From assembly GCA_958450325.1 (NCBI GenBank), contig OY288251.1, forward strand, positions 62,327,666 to 62,391,665: a DNA stretch of 64,000 nt. The letters run 5' to 3'. A model generated the notes under the pieces. It did no database searches. It saw only the letters and a program-made list of their open reading frames with translations, and had not been told where the DNA came from. How positions within the stretch are numbered: position 1 is the first letter of the stretch; each line of letters starts with the position of its first letter. Positions 33,001-44,352 of the stretch are shown here, piece by piece. Origin of the DNA: Agrostemma githago. Taxonomy: Eukaryota > Streptophyta > Magnoliopsida > Caryophyllales > Caryophyllaceae. The position numbers were made by a program, and so were the translations under genes.

Positions 33001-33429
33001 GACCTAGCCGAGCGGAATCGATTCGAGGAAAGATGTTGATGACGCAACGGGTCGCCGGCCCCAGGCCGACGTGATGTGAGGCTAGGTTGAAACATTGAAA
33101 GCTCATAATTCTTGTTTTTATCTTGTTTTTTTGTCTTCTCTTGACTCCCTCCTTGATTTTTAGGGAGACAACGAAAATTTTTTATTTTTTGTTTTTGTTC
33201 TTGTATTTTCCTGGTGTCGCCGTATCTCCATCTTCTTCTCATTTTGTTGTCTACCCTTCATTTTCTTCTTCAAATGTTTCTGTAAGATTTGTCCATCTAC
33301 TATTTAGTTGAATGAGTGAATTTTTATTTTTTGTTTCTGTGGATCGTTCTTCAAGACAGAATACTAGATCCAAAAAAAAATTTGGGAGGTTTTTGTGTGG
33401 ATCGTTCTTCAAGATGGAATACTAAATCC
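30081..33429. repeat. Six dispersed 30-31-nt hairpin units
   Basis: Units at 30081-30110, 30146-30176, 30724-30754, 30789-30819, 33341-33371 and 33399-33429 share GTTCTTCA and GAATAC. Their ends pair: GGATC with GATCC in three units, GGGTC with GACCC in two. The last one is mismatched (GGATC with AATCC). They occur in twos. Confidence 0.65.
31193..32117. mobile_element. Harbinger-like non-autonomous element, 925 bp
   Basis: Left end GACAATCCACATTCATT, inverse of right end GACCATCCGCATTGGTT (13 of 17 match), flanked by TTA on both sides (31190-31192 and 32118-32120). AT-rich with no transposase. Confidence 0.55.
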
Positions 33430-33472
33430 GAAAAAATTGATATTTTTGAGAGTAGGCAACTGTTTGTTCAAG
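32118..33472. other. Part of T without recognisable genes
   Basis: GC-richer sequence with repeated GGCCGAC-type words, then a T-rich part from 33110 and the last two hairpin units. No coding features found. Confidence 0.4.
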
Positions 33473-33492
33473 TTTCCCACAGACGACGCCAA
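33473..33492 (-). other. Primer-binding site of element T
   Basis: On the minus strand TTGGCGTCGTCTGTGGGAAA, one base from the form TTGGCGCCGTCTGTGGGAAA common in Tat elements. Its position fixes the orientation of T. Confidence 0.75.
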
Positions 33493-33730
33493 TCGTTTGG
33501 GGTACAAACACGGGTCCCCAGCTCGAGCGGTTCGGCTCTCCTCGGGATCTGGATGCGAGTCCTCGGTGGTCCTGCAAGGTGAACTCCATCCTCAATGAAT
33601 GGCCCCCGGGGCGGAGCCTCCGACGCCTAAGTCAGTATATTGTGTATATTTATGTATAAGTTGTCTCATAGATCAGAGATAGTGGAGGAGTAGTAATGAA
33701 TTGGCCTCCCTTCCTCTCTACCAAAATGGG

Positions 33731-33740
33731 TTATTTATAG
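33731..33740 (-). promoter_or_regulatory. TATA box in the LTR of T
   Basis: CTATAAATAA on the minus strand, followed downstream by CCCATTTTGG. Confidence 0.65.
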
Positions 33741-33756
33741 AGAAAAGGAGAGATGG

Positions 33757-33819
33757 TGACATCATCGGAGTAATGTCGCCAGGGTGATGTCGTCCGATGA
33801 CATCATCTGGGTGATGTCA
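33757..33819. promoter_or_regulatory. Alternating TGACATCA/TGATGTCA sites upstream of the TATA box of T
   Basis: TGACATCA at 33757-33764, TGATGTCG at 33785-33792, TGACATCA at 33798-33805 and TGATGTCA at 33812-33819. They form two inverted pairs starting 17 bp upstream of TATA. They resemble bZIP (TGACGTCA-like) sites; binding is inferred. Confidence 0.55.
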
Positions 33820-34090
33820 TGAGGAGTCTACTCCGAGTCGACTAGTGGCGACTCGTAAGGACGGTCAGCCGGTACGAGGATCCGACTGACATGGGGTCCG
33901 GCCGATACGAGGGTCCGGCCGACCTGGATTTGTGCTGATACGGGGTCCGGCCGACACAAGGTCTAGCCGACCCTGAGTCCGGTCGAGCCGGGGTCTGGGT
34001 TCGGTGCCTAAGGACGGCTCATATGCCTGGGGTTGGGCCTATATGTCTATCTAAGTCGGCCTACATGTCTGGGGGATTTATCCCCCATCA

Positions 34091-34568
34091 AAAGGTAATT
34101 CGAAGGATTAATTCCTAAAAATCAAGCACAAGGAGAAACCCTAATTGATGAATTTCACAATAAATTGTTTAAAAAATCTAAAGTTAAACTTAAAACAATA
34201 TTACTTCATCATTAATCGGAGAACCGGGTTCCATAGTTGAATTTAAGAGTTCGATTGATTGATCGGATTTTTTTGGTAGAGATTAAATGTAATCAAAAGA
34301 ATTAATTGAAGAGGTTGTATAAAGGGTATAAGTGAAAATTTTTAAGAAAAATTGTTAGGATTGAGTAATGCTTCGTTGGGAAAAAATAATTTCGTGGGTA
34401 GAAATATGTGGTAGAAAATGACGGACGAGAAAAATATGTGGGGTCAAAACTAATGGAAACCACACAAATCAGACAAAAGAGTGATAAAGCAAAAGGTGAC
34501 TCATTTAGAGAGACGACCCAAAAAGAAAAGAGTGACTCTTCTATAGAGATAAAGAGAGTAAAAAGTAA

Positions 34569-34613
<45 letters not shown>

Positions 34614-34924
34614 CTATCTATATATTTATATCTATCTATATCTATATCTATATAATAATATTAAAAGGTAAGTTGAGCATTTCCCTAATGTCATGTGGCA
34701 TCGTTGTATGCTTAGTTCTTAATACTATTCTCTTCATAAAGAGAGTATTCATTTATTTCAATGAACATTTGACTTTCTCTATTCTACTTCATCTAATAAT
34801 AATATTTCATCCTCGCTAAACTTATAGTACTTCGATAGAAATATAGTTTTATAACCTTTTAGAGTTTATTTTGACATCTTGAAACAATTTTGCATCGGCT
34901 GGTTATAATAATGTTTAACTCTTT
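34091..34924. other. Unassigned spacer between elements T and D
   Basis: AT-rich, with (TA)n at 34570-34611 followed by TCTATC/TATATC repeats. The open frame at 34408-34671 runs into the TA tract and looks fortuitous. I see no gene. Confidence 0.45.
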
Positions 34925-35283
34925 TGTAGACACCCGCATTTTGCCTGCTAGTGTCTATGACAGTTTCCAACAAAACACCCGATGATGATTGGACGTAAAC
35001 GTGACTTAATACACCCAAATTTGGACTCGGAATCAATAGTATCTGGCGTGAGCTTTTATCAGAGTAAAAATCTCACCAAACCGACCTCAAATTCAGGCCC
35101 AGTGGGTCGTTTCCAATCAAATAAGACTAATTTGGGTCAAAACCGACACTGGAAATAAAACCGTCTTTTAGCGACCGGGTCAAACCCCGGTCAAAGCCGT
35201 TTCCGAGACGCAAATCAGCCACACAAAGCCTCAAGAAATCAACTCAAAGTCAAAAACCTCAAAATGTCTTGACCATCCGACCC

Positions 35284-35366
35284 ACTCGATCGAGTATCAG
35301 CCCACTCGATCGAGTGGGCCTCCAAAAAGCCCGTTGTTGCCATTTCGTTGGGCCACTCGATCGAGT
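35284..35366. promoter_or_regulatory. Palindrome cluster 1 in the LTR of D
   Basis: ACTCGATCGAGT at 35284-35295, 35304-35315 and 35355-35366. The middle one extends to an 18-bp perfect palindrome (35301-35318). The last ends 29 bp before the TATA box. Confidence 0.85.
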
Positions 35367-35394
35367 GACCCTAGGCCGGGGGGTTGGGTTTTTT

Positions 35395-35403
35395 CTATAA
35401 ATA
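35395..35403 (+). promoter_or_regulatory. TATA box of the LTR of D
   Basis: CTATAAATA in GGGTTTTTTCTATAAATAAA, followed by CA-rich sequence like a transcript start. Confidence 0.7.
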
Positions 35404-36441
35404 AACCCTCTTTTGCACCTCATTCAACACACATACAATTTCAGAATTCTACATACAACTTTTCAGCAATCTAAACCATTTTATACACCACATCCCTTCT
35501 AGAAAATCCTCTAGGAAAACCCGAGAAAACCGCTCCTAAAATACAAACACCATAACTCCTCCTATATCCTCGATACTCCCGCGCAAACGCCGTTACTACG
35601 AGTCTATAACCGAGGCCAATAAAGCATGTAGGTTGAGGGTGTCATCAAACCCCGCTCTCTCCCTTTTCTCTTTTCTCTTCTTCTTCTCGTTTTTTCTTCG
35701 TTCTTCTCCGTCTTTTCTCATCGTTTTCTTTTTTTTGTCGCTACTATTATTATTATCGTATCACCATAAAATATTCGCCTATTTGTGTCGAATATGAGGG
35801 ATGATAGGATAAGGAAACACGAATATGAGGGTAACACACCCGATGTTGCCGGTCGCTTATTCCGACATCCCGAATATTTGATTGTTGAAGCGAATCCACC
35901 TTAAAAAGAACGTTATTTATTATCGCGTTATTAGTCTCGTTTAGCATTCTAGTAATCATTATCGTCAACATCGCATACAATTACATAATATTTAAAACAA
36001 TTTCGCATCGAATATATCTAAAGACAAATCCCGTTTTAAGATCCTTTTAATCCCTTTACGAGTCGTAACAGAGGTGGCACCCTTTTGAGGAGCGCCGCCC
36101 TAAACACTCAAGGGCATAATGCGATCGCGGATATTTGTCGTTAGATGTACTCAATCCCGTTTTTTAAAACCTTAGTACGAAACCTGTTGATGCCGAATCG
36201 AACATCACGTAATCCGAAAGGATTAATACGATGTCGTGACGCGGAAGGAATCAATTTGGTCCTAACCAAATTCAAATCGATTTTATAGCATTTTTTCAAA
36301 ATAATCAATAACTGATCTCGTAATCATACAATTTACGAGCGTCGTAAACCGAGTCGAGTTTAAATTGTATGATATTTCTACACTACTCGGCTAGTTATCA
36401 ATTCAAACATTAAAAATCAGAATTACTACATTAACCGAATT

Positions 36442-36573
36442 CCGAGCAGCTGCTCGGACAGGAGGCACTCGATCGAGTGCCATAGCCCACTCGATCGAGT
36501 GGCACCCCAAAAATGAGGCAGGAGGGTTTTAAGTAGGGCACTCGATCGAGTCTCCCCTATGACTCGATCGAGT
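36442..36573. repeat. Palindrome cluster 2 in the LTR of D
   Basis: A 16-bp palindrome CCGAGCAGCTGCTCGG (36442-36457), followed by ACTCGATCGAGT at 36467-36478, 36489-36500, 36540-36551 and 36562-36573. Confidence 0.85.
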
Positions 36574-37392
36574 GACATCTACCACGTCCAAAACCGTGAT
36601 CCTTCTACATATTTCGAGCCTCGATAAATCCTTTTTTAACGACTTCGGTCAGCACGTGTTAAGTCCATCACGTGTTTTACTCTTTTCAAAACCATGCGTT
36701 ATCTCATATCATCTAGTCTATTTATTGTTGTTGTTTTATCGTTTATTGTAATTTTGATCGTCGTATTGTATTTCCGGGTTCTATTCCGCCCGCGTATTTG
36801 TAATCTTTTTTAAGTTTTATTTCTGTTGTTTGTATTTGTAGCTTTCATAAATGAACCTCGCATGCTAAATAACTTCGATGTTAATTTAGATGCATTAAAC
36901 GACATAGTTGAACATAATTAGCATGTTTAGTAAAAAAGCCTTGTTTGCATAACATTCAAACATCAAACTAGCACGCGTACACAAAAAACGAACGATATCT
37001 AAGTAGAGGCCGCTAAGAGCGGGCGGGGTTGGGTGTCCTTCGTGGGCTTCTCAACACGTACCCTCACCCCTTACTCAGAACCAGGGTTTCCGGATGTCCG
37101 AAACCATTGGCACACGAGAGTCATTCATACATGATTCCCGATAACTCAACGTCGGTATCGTAATGCAATGGGACGAACCCCAAAACTCTAGCATTGAAAG
37201 CGGGCCGTGCTTTGTGCACAAAACGCCTAAATGTAGAGTGAGTTCGAACGGGTTCAAATTCCCATAAAATTTGATGGCGAATCCTAATTAGATTTAATTT
37301 TTGATCCGAGATCAATCTTGCCACGAGATTCATTCGCCTACCCAAACCCGCGCGTGGCCGCATCGGGGTGGACCTATGTCATGTCCACAATT

Positions 37393-37410
37393 TTGCGACT
37401 CCGCTGGGGA
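37393..37410 (+). other. Primer-binding site of element D
   Basis: TTGCGACTCCGCTGGGGA, one base from the TGGCGACTCCGCTGGGGA form of Tat-lineage elements, just after the LTR end. Confidence 0.7.
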
Positions 37411-38467
37411 CACCTGATGTACCACTTGTCATCGGGGTTCCTAGGGTGAGACTCGAAAAGAAATCGTTCGAATATTAATGTACGTGTTTTAGTTCGATGG
37501 TTCATGCATAACCCAAATTTTTCCCGGGCCGGGTACTTGTGACCAACGTCCCACTATACCGCTGTGCATTCCTAAATGAGTGCGCTAAAAACTTCTATGG
37601 CCGAAATCGTATTGGTTTCGCGGCATGTTCTAAGACCAATTCGGCTTAGGAAGTCTGTCCTGATTTACGAGAAAGCCCTCGTTGTTGGTATAGACCCGAT
37701 TTTGACCGATTGAGACTTAGTTTAAAGCATACATAGCATCATTATAATGCTTACATGACTACGTGCTGCTTGGTTCTCACATCTTTTTCAAAATTCGTCA
37801 ATTTCAAAAAGTGCATCTTTTCAAAATATCCAATTTCAAAACCCGGAATGCTACCGAATTTAAAACTTACGATTTGACTCAAAATAGCGTATTTTTAGCC
37901 GGTATGCTGTCCATTTCAAAAATTCAAAAATTTTGAACCTTCAAAAATTTCGGCCCCGACGGCATTTTGCCAATTTCAAAAGTCGGAACCGTCCTCCGAT
38001 TTTCTCGGAATTCGAACTCTCTTTTCAAAAACCTTCTTTATCCTAAGACTTGCCGCATTTAGTAGTGTCGGGTCTTTTCATAAGTCGTCAAAGGTCTTTA
38101 GCGCCGGAACTCGGTCGATCTTACATTGTGAGTTTCCTCTCCATCCCGGTCCGCCTTATTTGTCTAAGGCATGGCTAACCAACGTAGGGCATATCCCTAC
38201 CTAGGAAAGCCCATTTACACACTTGAGTCCAAAGTCTGGGGAAAATCTCACGTGGACCTTCCTTCGAACTGGACTCGGCCCACATAGTCGAATCCTAAGG
38301 AAGTCGCGCCACCCACGAGTCATCCGTCTAGATGTCTTTCTCGAGTCTTTCCTTTTTAGTCATTTCTTTTCTCGGGATGTACTACTTTGGTTCCGAAATC
38401 TGGGTTCAGTTTCTGATTACGCGGTATTCTTACAGACAGGCCACCGTTGACCAGACACAAGCGCAAA
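37411..38467 (+). other. Leader of element D between primer site and gag
   Basis: About 1 kb without an intact frame. It includes repeated TTTCAAAA-type words at 37790-37980. Expected to hold packaging signals, but none is identifiable. Confidence 0.4.
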
Positions 38468-39224
38468 ATGGAAGAATCCTTGAACAAGTTGTCAGCCTCT
38501 AGCTGAACTAGTTAGCGCGGTGCACCGACTAGAAGAACAGGTTCACCTAGCAGGGGAAAACAACATCCATCGGGAGAATGCCCGAGACTACTCCCCGGTG
38601 AATGACAAGCTTCCCGCAAACCTGAACCTCATAGGATTGCCCATGTTCGAAGGAACCGAAGACCCGTTACTACATGTACGGGCTTTCAAAGAATTCATGG
38701 TTATTAAGGGAGTGGATTCTTCGATGTTCAAGAATCTCTTTGTTGCATCCCTAGAGAAGCACCCAAAAGCCTGGTACTACAGGCTAGACCCCAAGAAATA
38801 TCCAACTTGGGATGACGTGGCAATGGAATTCGCTCGAAATTATGCTGATAATATCAAGATCCAGACCACGATGCGCTTCTTGGAGGTTATGGCCCAGAAG
38901 CCCAAAGAAGGTTTTACCAAATACCTTCAACGCTGGAGGACCGAAAGTGTGAAACTGGTGGACAAGCCCAGTGAGAAGACTTTAGTGGAGGCCTTTGTCA
39001 AGAACCTCCTCCCCTCCTACCGAGTCCATCTCTGGTATACTGTCATACCCAATTTCACTACTTTGGCTGAAATGTGGATGAGAATCGAAGATGATTTGAG
39101 GCTACAGGGCCTTACCAAGGCCTATAGAAAGGGATATCAAGGGGCTACTTCTTCCATTACCAAGCCCCCAGTTGCAGGCCTGCAGCTGCAACTTGCAGCA
39201 TTTTCGATGCGGTTAATCTACTAG
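38468..39224 (+). pseudogene. Gag of Tat element D, broken
   Basis: The ATG at 38468 starts a frame that shifts by one base near 38500. From 38520 the sequence is open and reads the Tat Gag domain (PMFEGTEDPLLHVRAFKEFM, AWYYRLDPKKYPTWDDVA, FLEVMAQKPKEGFTKYLQRW). It ends at a stop at 39222-39224 after a short CTGCAGCTGCAACTTGCAGC duplication. Gag forms the particle shell. The downstream zinc-binding part near 39385-39450 is decayed: the cysteines of the expected YCxYHxxxGHDTExC pattern are replaced (YQYHRGNGHDTEKS, then a stop). Confidence 0.85.
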
Positions 39225-40498
39225 ATACCCCGTCCAAGAAGAATAACACACCTCGGGTATTCACTGATACAAGTACTACCTATATATATGCCTTACAAAT
39301 GCTATCATCAAAGAGCCTAGTCCAACCGATAGGCCCAACTCCCGATGTTCCGGTCGAGCGACGCTCCAAGAGCTACAACGCCCAGGCCTATTACCAATAC
39401 CACCGAGGCAACGGGCATGATACTGAAAAGTCCTAGAAGCTGAAGCATCTGATCAAGGACTTGATCGAGAGCGGTAAGGTCCCGTTACCCGGAGACAAGC
39501 CGAGTAATAAAGAAAACCCCTTCAGCTCCCACGTCATCTTTGCCACGGAGGTGATTGACTGTTCTCATCTTATTTCTCCGTTTATCCCGCAAGTGAACGG
39601 GATCTGGTTTGACAATGAGGATGATGTGTACCTCGCCAAAGGGGAAGCTGTCCCCATTACTTCCAAAGAGATCAGGAAGGCTAAGTCCAAGGTCTTAGCC
39701 AGTAACCACCTTGGTCGTCCCTATCCAACAACCAGCTCTAGGGACACCCCTATCCCGATAACCAGCACTAAGCCAGTCAGGACGGAAGTCGCCCCTGAAG
39801 AGCCGACCACTGAAAAGGCTCTTGTGAAGCAACTGAAGAAGACCCAAGTTGACCTCTCTATATGGCAACTTCTGGTTAGCTCACAGGAACATCGAGAGGC
39901 ACTTACTAAGGCCCTCGATCAAGTCAAGATCGACTCACTGGCTACTCCAGCTGAAATGGTAGCCACAGTCCAGCCCCACTTAAAGGGCAAAACTGAGAAA
40001 GAAGACTCACTGATCACCTTCTCTGAAGCCGATCTGCCACCGTTCGGGGCTACCCACAACCTAGCCCTCTACATTACGGTGATTTGCCGCGGGAAGTACC
40101 TCCCGATGACCCTAATCGATGACGGGTCTGCGGTCAACGTTCTCCCCTTGAGGACCGCCAAAGCCCTCGGCATCATCGAGGCCGATTATATTTCGACTGC
40201 TCAAACCATCCAGGCTTTTGATGGGAGCCCAAGGTCGGTAGCTGGGGCCGTGAAATTGACCATCATAACGGGCTCAATAGAAAAGGAACTGGAATTCTAG
40301 GTGATCGATATCACCTCTTCCTTCAACCTGCTCCTAGGGAGGCCATGGATCTACGCCGTCAAGACGGTATCCTCCACCCTTCACCGGAAAATCAAGTTGC
40401 CCTTACACGATAGTGTCATCACCTTGGAGGCGACCCCTATGACTGTGGCTAGCTGTAACGCCACAGGCCGCCCGGACCTTTGGGGTTCGATTTTATAG
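39225..40498 (+). pseudogene. Gag C-terminus and aspartic protease of element D, broken
   Basis: Open from 39461 to a TAG at 40298-40300, then open in the same frame to 40498. The protease region reads MTLIDDGSAVNVLP (DDGS where most Tat proteases have D-[ST/D]-G-[SA]) near 40110-40150 and LLLGRPWI near 40325, the ILGRxW end motif. The stop lies between these two halves. Confidence 0.8.
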
Positions 40499-41588
40499 GG
40501 ATGATCGAAGAGGAGTATCTTTTCCAGCCCTACTTCACAACTAGCATCGACACGATGCTACAAAATCTAGGGTACTTTCCGGGGGCTACCTCCCGACCCA
40601 ATCTTCCAGCTGGGAAGAATATCGAGGTCCTTAAAGATGAAGACTCTCACCTGGGCCTCGGTTATGCTACCACTCCGGGCAACATTGTCCGAGAAGGTAT
40701 TGGAAAGAGCTGCAACATCATTAAGGGTATTTATTTGAGCCCTTATAGCCCACGACTGATCGACTACTTTGTCACGCCGGTATTCGGGGCTGTTCAGGTT
40801 GGTCTGTACCAACCTAGTGCTATGCACCCTGGGACCCACTTGGCCCAGGACTGCAATTACATCCCGGATGATGTGTTCGCCCTCATCCAGTCTGATGATG
40901 CCAATGATGCTGAGCCCGTGCTAGGGCTACTTTTCGAGGAATAAACCATAGCCTCGACTCCAATGGAAGACATGGTCAACCTTATTCTCCGCAACAATAG
41001 GTTCGACCCAACTAAGCTGATCTTGGATATTGGCTCCGAGACGGGGAACAGGGCCTGGAGAAAGACTGTCAAGTGGACCGACAGTCAAGGAAGGACTTAC
41101 ATGCTGATCAGCGGAGAAGGAGACATGCCTGAGTCTGAGTCTGAGTCCGAGTCGGAGTATGAGTCTGAGTCTAAGGTCAAGTCTAGGAGGTCTAGTGCTA
41201 GAGTCACTCCTGTAACCCCCTCCCTTTAGTTACTCCTGCTGCTGGTGCTTCGGGGTCTGTCCCGAGCACCTTACCTATCCCGCCACTGACCAATGATCAG
41301 ATGGCTGCTCTTTTCGAGCTATTTTCAAAATTTTCAATCAATAATAACAATCGTTCTACTTACGACTTGTCTTATTTTCAAATTGCTTTCAATTACAAAA
41401 ATATTTTATGCATTGACATTGAGAAAACCGATGAACAGATACCCCTACCTCCACATCTGATCGAGCAACTAGAGCAAAGGGAATCCCGGAATCCGGTAAT
41501 CGAGGAAACCGAGTCCGTAAATGTGGGAACAACCTTAGAACCTCATATGCTTAAGATAGGATTATCCTTAGATCCCGAGGAGAGATAA
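40480..41588 (+). pseudogene. Protease to reverse transcriptase linker of element D
   Basis: At least two frame changes (near 40490 and 41230). Contains LGYFPGATSRPNLPAGK, a linker motif seen in Tat pol, and a low-complexity PESESESESEYESESK-like stretch near 41130-41180 coded by GAGTCT repeats. Ends with an in-frame TAA at 41586-41588. Confidence 0.65.
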
Positions 41589-43643
41589 CAATTCACGAGC
41601 CTCCTCCAAGAATTCAAAGACGTCTTCGCATGGTCCTACAAGGACATGCCGGGGATAGACCGAGAAATAGCCGAGCACCACATACCGATCAAAGACGGGT
41701 GCAAACCGGTTAAACAGAAGCTCCGCCGGATGAGACCCAAATGGTCTCTCAAGGTCAAAGAAGAAGTCGATAAACAATTAAAGGTCGGCTTCATACAAGT
41801 GTCCGAGTACCCGAACTGGGTCGCAAACATCGTACCGGTTCCTAAAAAGGACGGTAAGGTGCGTGTCTGCATAGATTTTCGGGATCTTAACAAGGCGAGC
41901 CTGAAAGACGATTTTCCGTTACCACACATCGACATACTAGTGGATAACACGGCCGATCATGCCCTTCTATCATTTATGGACGGGTATGTCGGGTATAATC
42001 AGATCAAGATGGCGGAAGAAAATATGAGTAAGACCACCTTCATTACACTTTGGGGTACTTACTGCTATACCGTCATGCCTTTCGGTCTTATTAACGCCGG
42101 GGCCACATACCAATTGACCGCTACGACCTTATTACACGACATGATGCATAAGGAAGTAGAGGTTTACGTGGATGACATGATCATCAAATCTAAAAACCAG
42201 GACGGTCACATCACCGCCCTGAGAAAATTCTTCACCCGGTTACGCAAATACAACATGAGGCAAAACCCTCGAAAATGCAGTTTTGGGGTAACATCAGGCA
42301 AATTACTGGGTCATATCGTTAGCCAACGTGGCATCGAAGTCGATCCAGCTAAAATCAAAGCCATTATCGAGATGCAACCTCCTAAAACCGAAAAAGAAAT
42401 AAGAGGATTTCTCGGGAAAGTCCAGTACATCAGCAGGTTCATTTCAAAACTGACCATGGTATGTGAACCGATCTTCAAAAAACTGAAGGTGGGAGAACGA
42501 ATATTGTGGGACGATAAATGTCAAGCAGCCTTCGATAAAATCAAGGAAATCTTGTCTGCTCCACCAGTCCTAATGCCACCTCAACCCGGTTTGCCTTTGT
42601 CATTATTATACCTAACAACGACCGAGACACCCATGGGGGCTATGCTGGCGTAGATAGTTGACTCCGAAGAACGAGCTATTTACTACATCAGCAAAAAGTT
42701 TTTAGAGTATGAATGTAAATACACCATGCTCGAAAAGACGTGTTTAGCTCTGGTCTGGGCCACTAAAAAGCTCTGACACTATATGCTCGGCTACGAGGTG
42801 CAAGTATTATCCAAAATGGATCCAATCAAGTAACTCTTCGAAAAGCCCATCCTCAATGGCATAATGTCTAGATGGACTCTAATGTTGGCAGGGTTTGATC
42901 TAAAGTTCGTACCGTTAAAAGCTATTAAGGGCCGGGTAGTAGCCGAGTTTCTCATCGATATTCCCATAGCCGAAGAAGGACACACCGACACTTGGTCCTT
43001 CCCAGATGAAGATATTTTCCATACCGAAACAGAAACATGAGATTTATACTTCGACGGGGCATTCAATTTCCGAGGATTCGGAGTCGGGATTCTCCTAATT
43101 TCACCAAAAGGAGAGCATACTCCCGTGTCCATTAAACTGGACTTCAACGTTACTAATAATGCTGCCGAGTATGAAGCATGTATCCATGGGCTACAAGCCG
43201 CCGTCGATTTGGGGGTCACGAACCTTCGAGTACATGGTGACTCATCCTTGGTCATTAATCAAGCACTTCAAAAATGGAAAACTCGGAAATCTAATCTCGT
43301 GGCCCACCAGGCACGAGTAAGGGATCTCGAGAAACAATTCCAAAAGGTAGAGTATATATACCTGCCTCGGGAAGAAAATCAGTATGCAGATGCACTCTCC
43401 AAATTAGCATCTTTACTGAACAGTCCTGATCACCTGACCAGTATGCCGATTTGTGTCGAAAGACGGTTCGAGCCGGCATATATCCACGACATTGAAGACA
43501 TTGAGATAAATGATCCCGAGCCATGGTATCGGGCTGTTTTGACGTACCTGACGATCGGGGAATATCCTTCCGGGACCGAAGGCCGGGCCAAGAAAGCTTT
43601 ACGGAGGCTAGCTACCCAGTTCGTCCGTACCGACGACGGATAA
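41589..43643 (+). pseudogene. Reverse transcriptase, RNase H and archaeal-type RNase H of element D
   Basis: Reverse transcriptase from about 41590: FRDLNKASLKDDFPLPHID, MPFGLINAGATYQ and the catalytic YVDD (VEVYVDDMIIKSK, near 42165). RNase H follows, then a second RNase H of archaeal type at 43045-43400 (DLYFDGAFNFRGFGVGILL; NNAAEYEACIHGLQAAVD; YADALSKLASLL), a hallmark of the Tat lineage. The frame is constant but stops occur at 42651 (TAG), 42774 (TGA), 42831 (TAA), 43038 (TGA) and 43641 (TAA). Several fit C-to-T changes at Gln, Arg or Trp codons. Confidence 0.88.
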
Positions 43644-44352
43644 CTGTACAAAAAGACGACACAAGGGGCTCCTCTCCTATGTGTTGATAAAATTAAAGCT
43701 GAGAAGGTTATGGCCGAAGTGCATGACGGTGAGTGCGGTCCGCATATGAATGCCCAGATGCTAGTCCAAAAAATTATGAGGCTCGGGTACTACTTGAATA
43801 ATATGGAAACCGACTGCCAGCTATATGTCAAACATTGTCATAACTGTCAAATCTTCGCTAATGTAAAACATATGCCATCATCCCTGTTGCATACCATGAC
43901 GCCACCTTGGCCATTTTCGACGTGTGGTATCAACATAATCGGGATAATAAATCCCTCCGGTACCGGTGGACACTGCTTCATTTTGGTAGCTATCGACTAT
44001 TTCACCAAATGGGTCGAAGCCGAATCTTACCGTATTCTCAATGCCAAACATGTTGCCAAGTTTATCCAAAACAAGATAATATGCTGGTATGAGATCCCGC
44101 ATGAATTTATTAGTGACCACGAGACCCATTTTCAAGCCGAAACAGCGGCCCTACTGACCAAGTATTAAATTCAAAGGCGTACCTCCTCGCCCTACCGTCC
44201 CCAAACAAATGGAGCAGTAGAAGCAGCTAATAAGACGATTATCACCATACTAAAAAAGATGGCTGATAATTACCGGGACTAGCCCGATAAAATACCTTTT
44301 GCGCTATGGTGATACCGGACGTCAATCCGCACCGCAACCGGTGCAACGCCGT
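43644..44352 (+). pseudogene. Integrase of element D, N-terminal and core part
   Basis: Zinc-binding segment (HDGECGPHMNAQ ... CQLYVKHCHNCQIF) and a DDE-like core (GINIIGIINPSG, FTKWVEAES, FISDHETHF, RPQTNGAVEAANK). In this copy the first core Asp reads Asn (GINIIG for a GMDIIG-like motif), in addition to stops at 44166, 44281 and 44312. The coding sequence breaks at 44352 by insertion of the solo LTR and resumes at 60862. Confidence 0.85.

Larger units (their letters stand above)
27354..33472 (-). mobile_element. Internal region of Tat-like element T, non-coding
   Basis: Between the CACTA scar and the primer site at 33473-33492 I find no gag, protease, reverse transcriptase or integrase. 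The stretch holds a 75-bp unit (27366-27475), a 76-bp satellite (27620-28950), a 66-bp array (29465-29690), a duplication of about 86 bp (29690-29880), six hairpin units, a duplicated block (30060-30500 and 30720-31180) and a Harbinger-like insertion. T is therefore non-autonomous. Tat elements carrying amplified tandem repeats in non-coding regions are known in plants. Confidence 0.65.
33493..34090 (-). mobile_element. 5' LTR of element T
   Basis: About 598 bp. On the minus strand it begins TGATGGGGGATAAATCCCCC and ends next to the primer site. It has a TATA box at 33731-33740 and paired TGACATCA sites directly upstream. The same LTR start is seen at 4642. Confidence 0.75.
34925..37389 (+). 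mobile_element. 5' LTR of Tat element D
   Basis: 2465 bp. Starts TGTAGACACCCGCATTTTGC, ends ATGTCCACA, followed by a Tat-type primer site. TATA box at 35395-35403. Seven ACTCGATCGAGT palindromes: three directly upstream of TATA and four at 36467-36573. The CCTCACCCCTTACTC stretch near 37065 lies close to the LTR end. The 3' LTR is outside the window, so age cannot be estimated. Confidence 0.8.

Noticed and set aside
34408..34671. An 87-codon frame ending in a Tyr/Ile run
   Set aside because: The end is translated (TA)n microsatellite; the start has no support.
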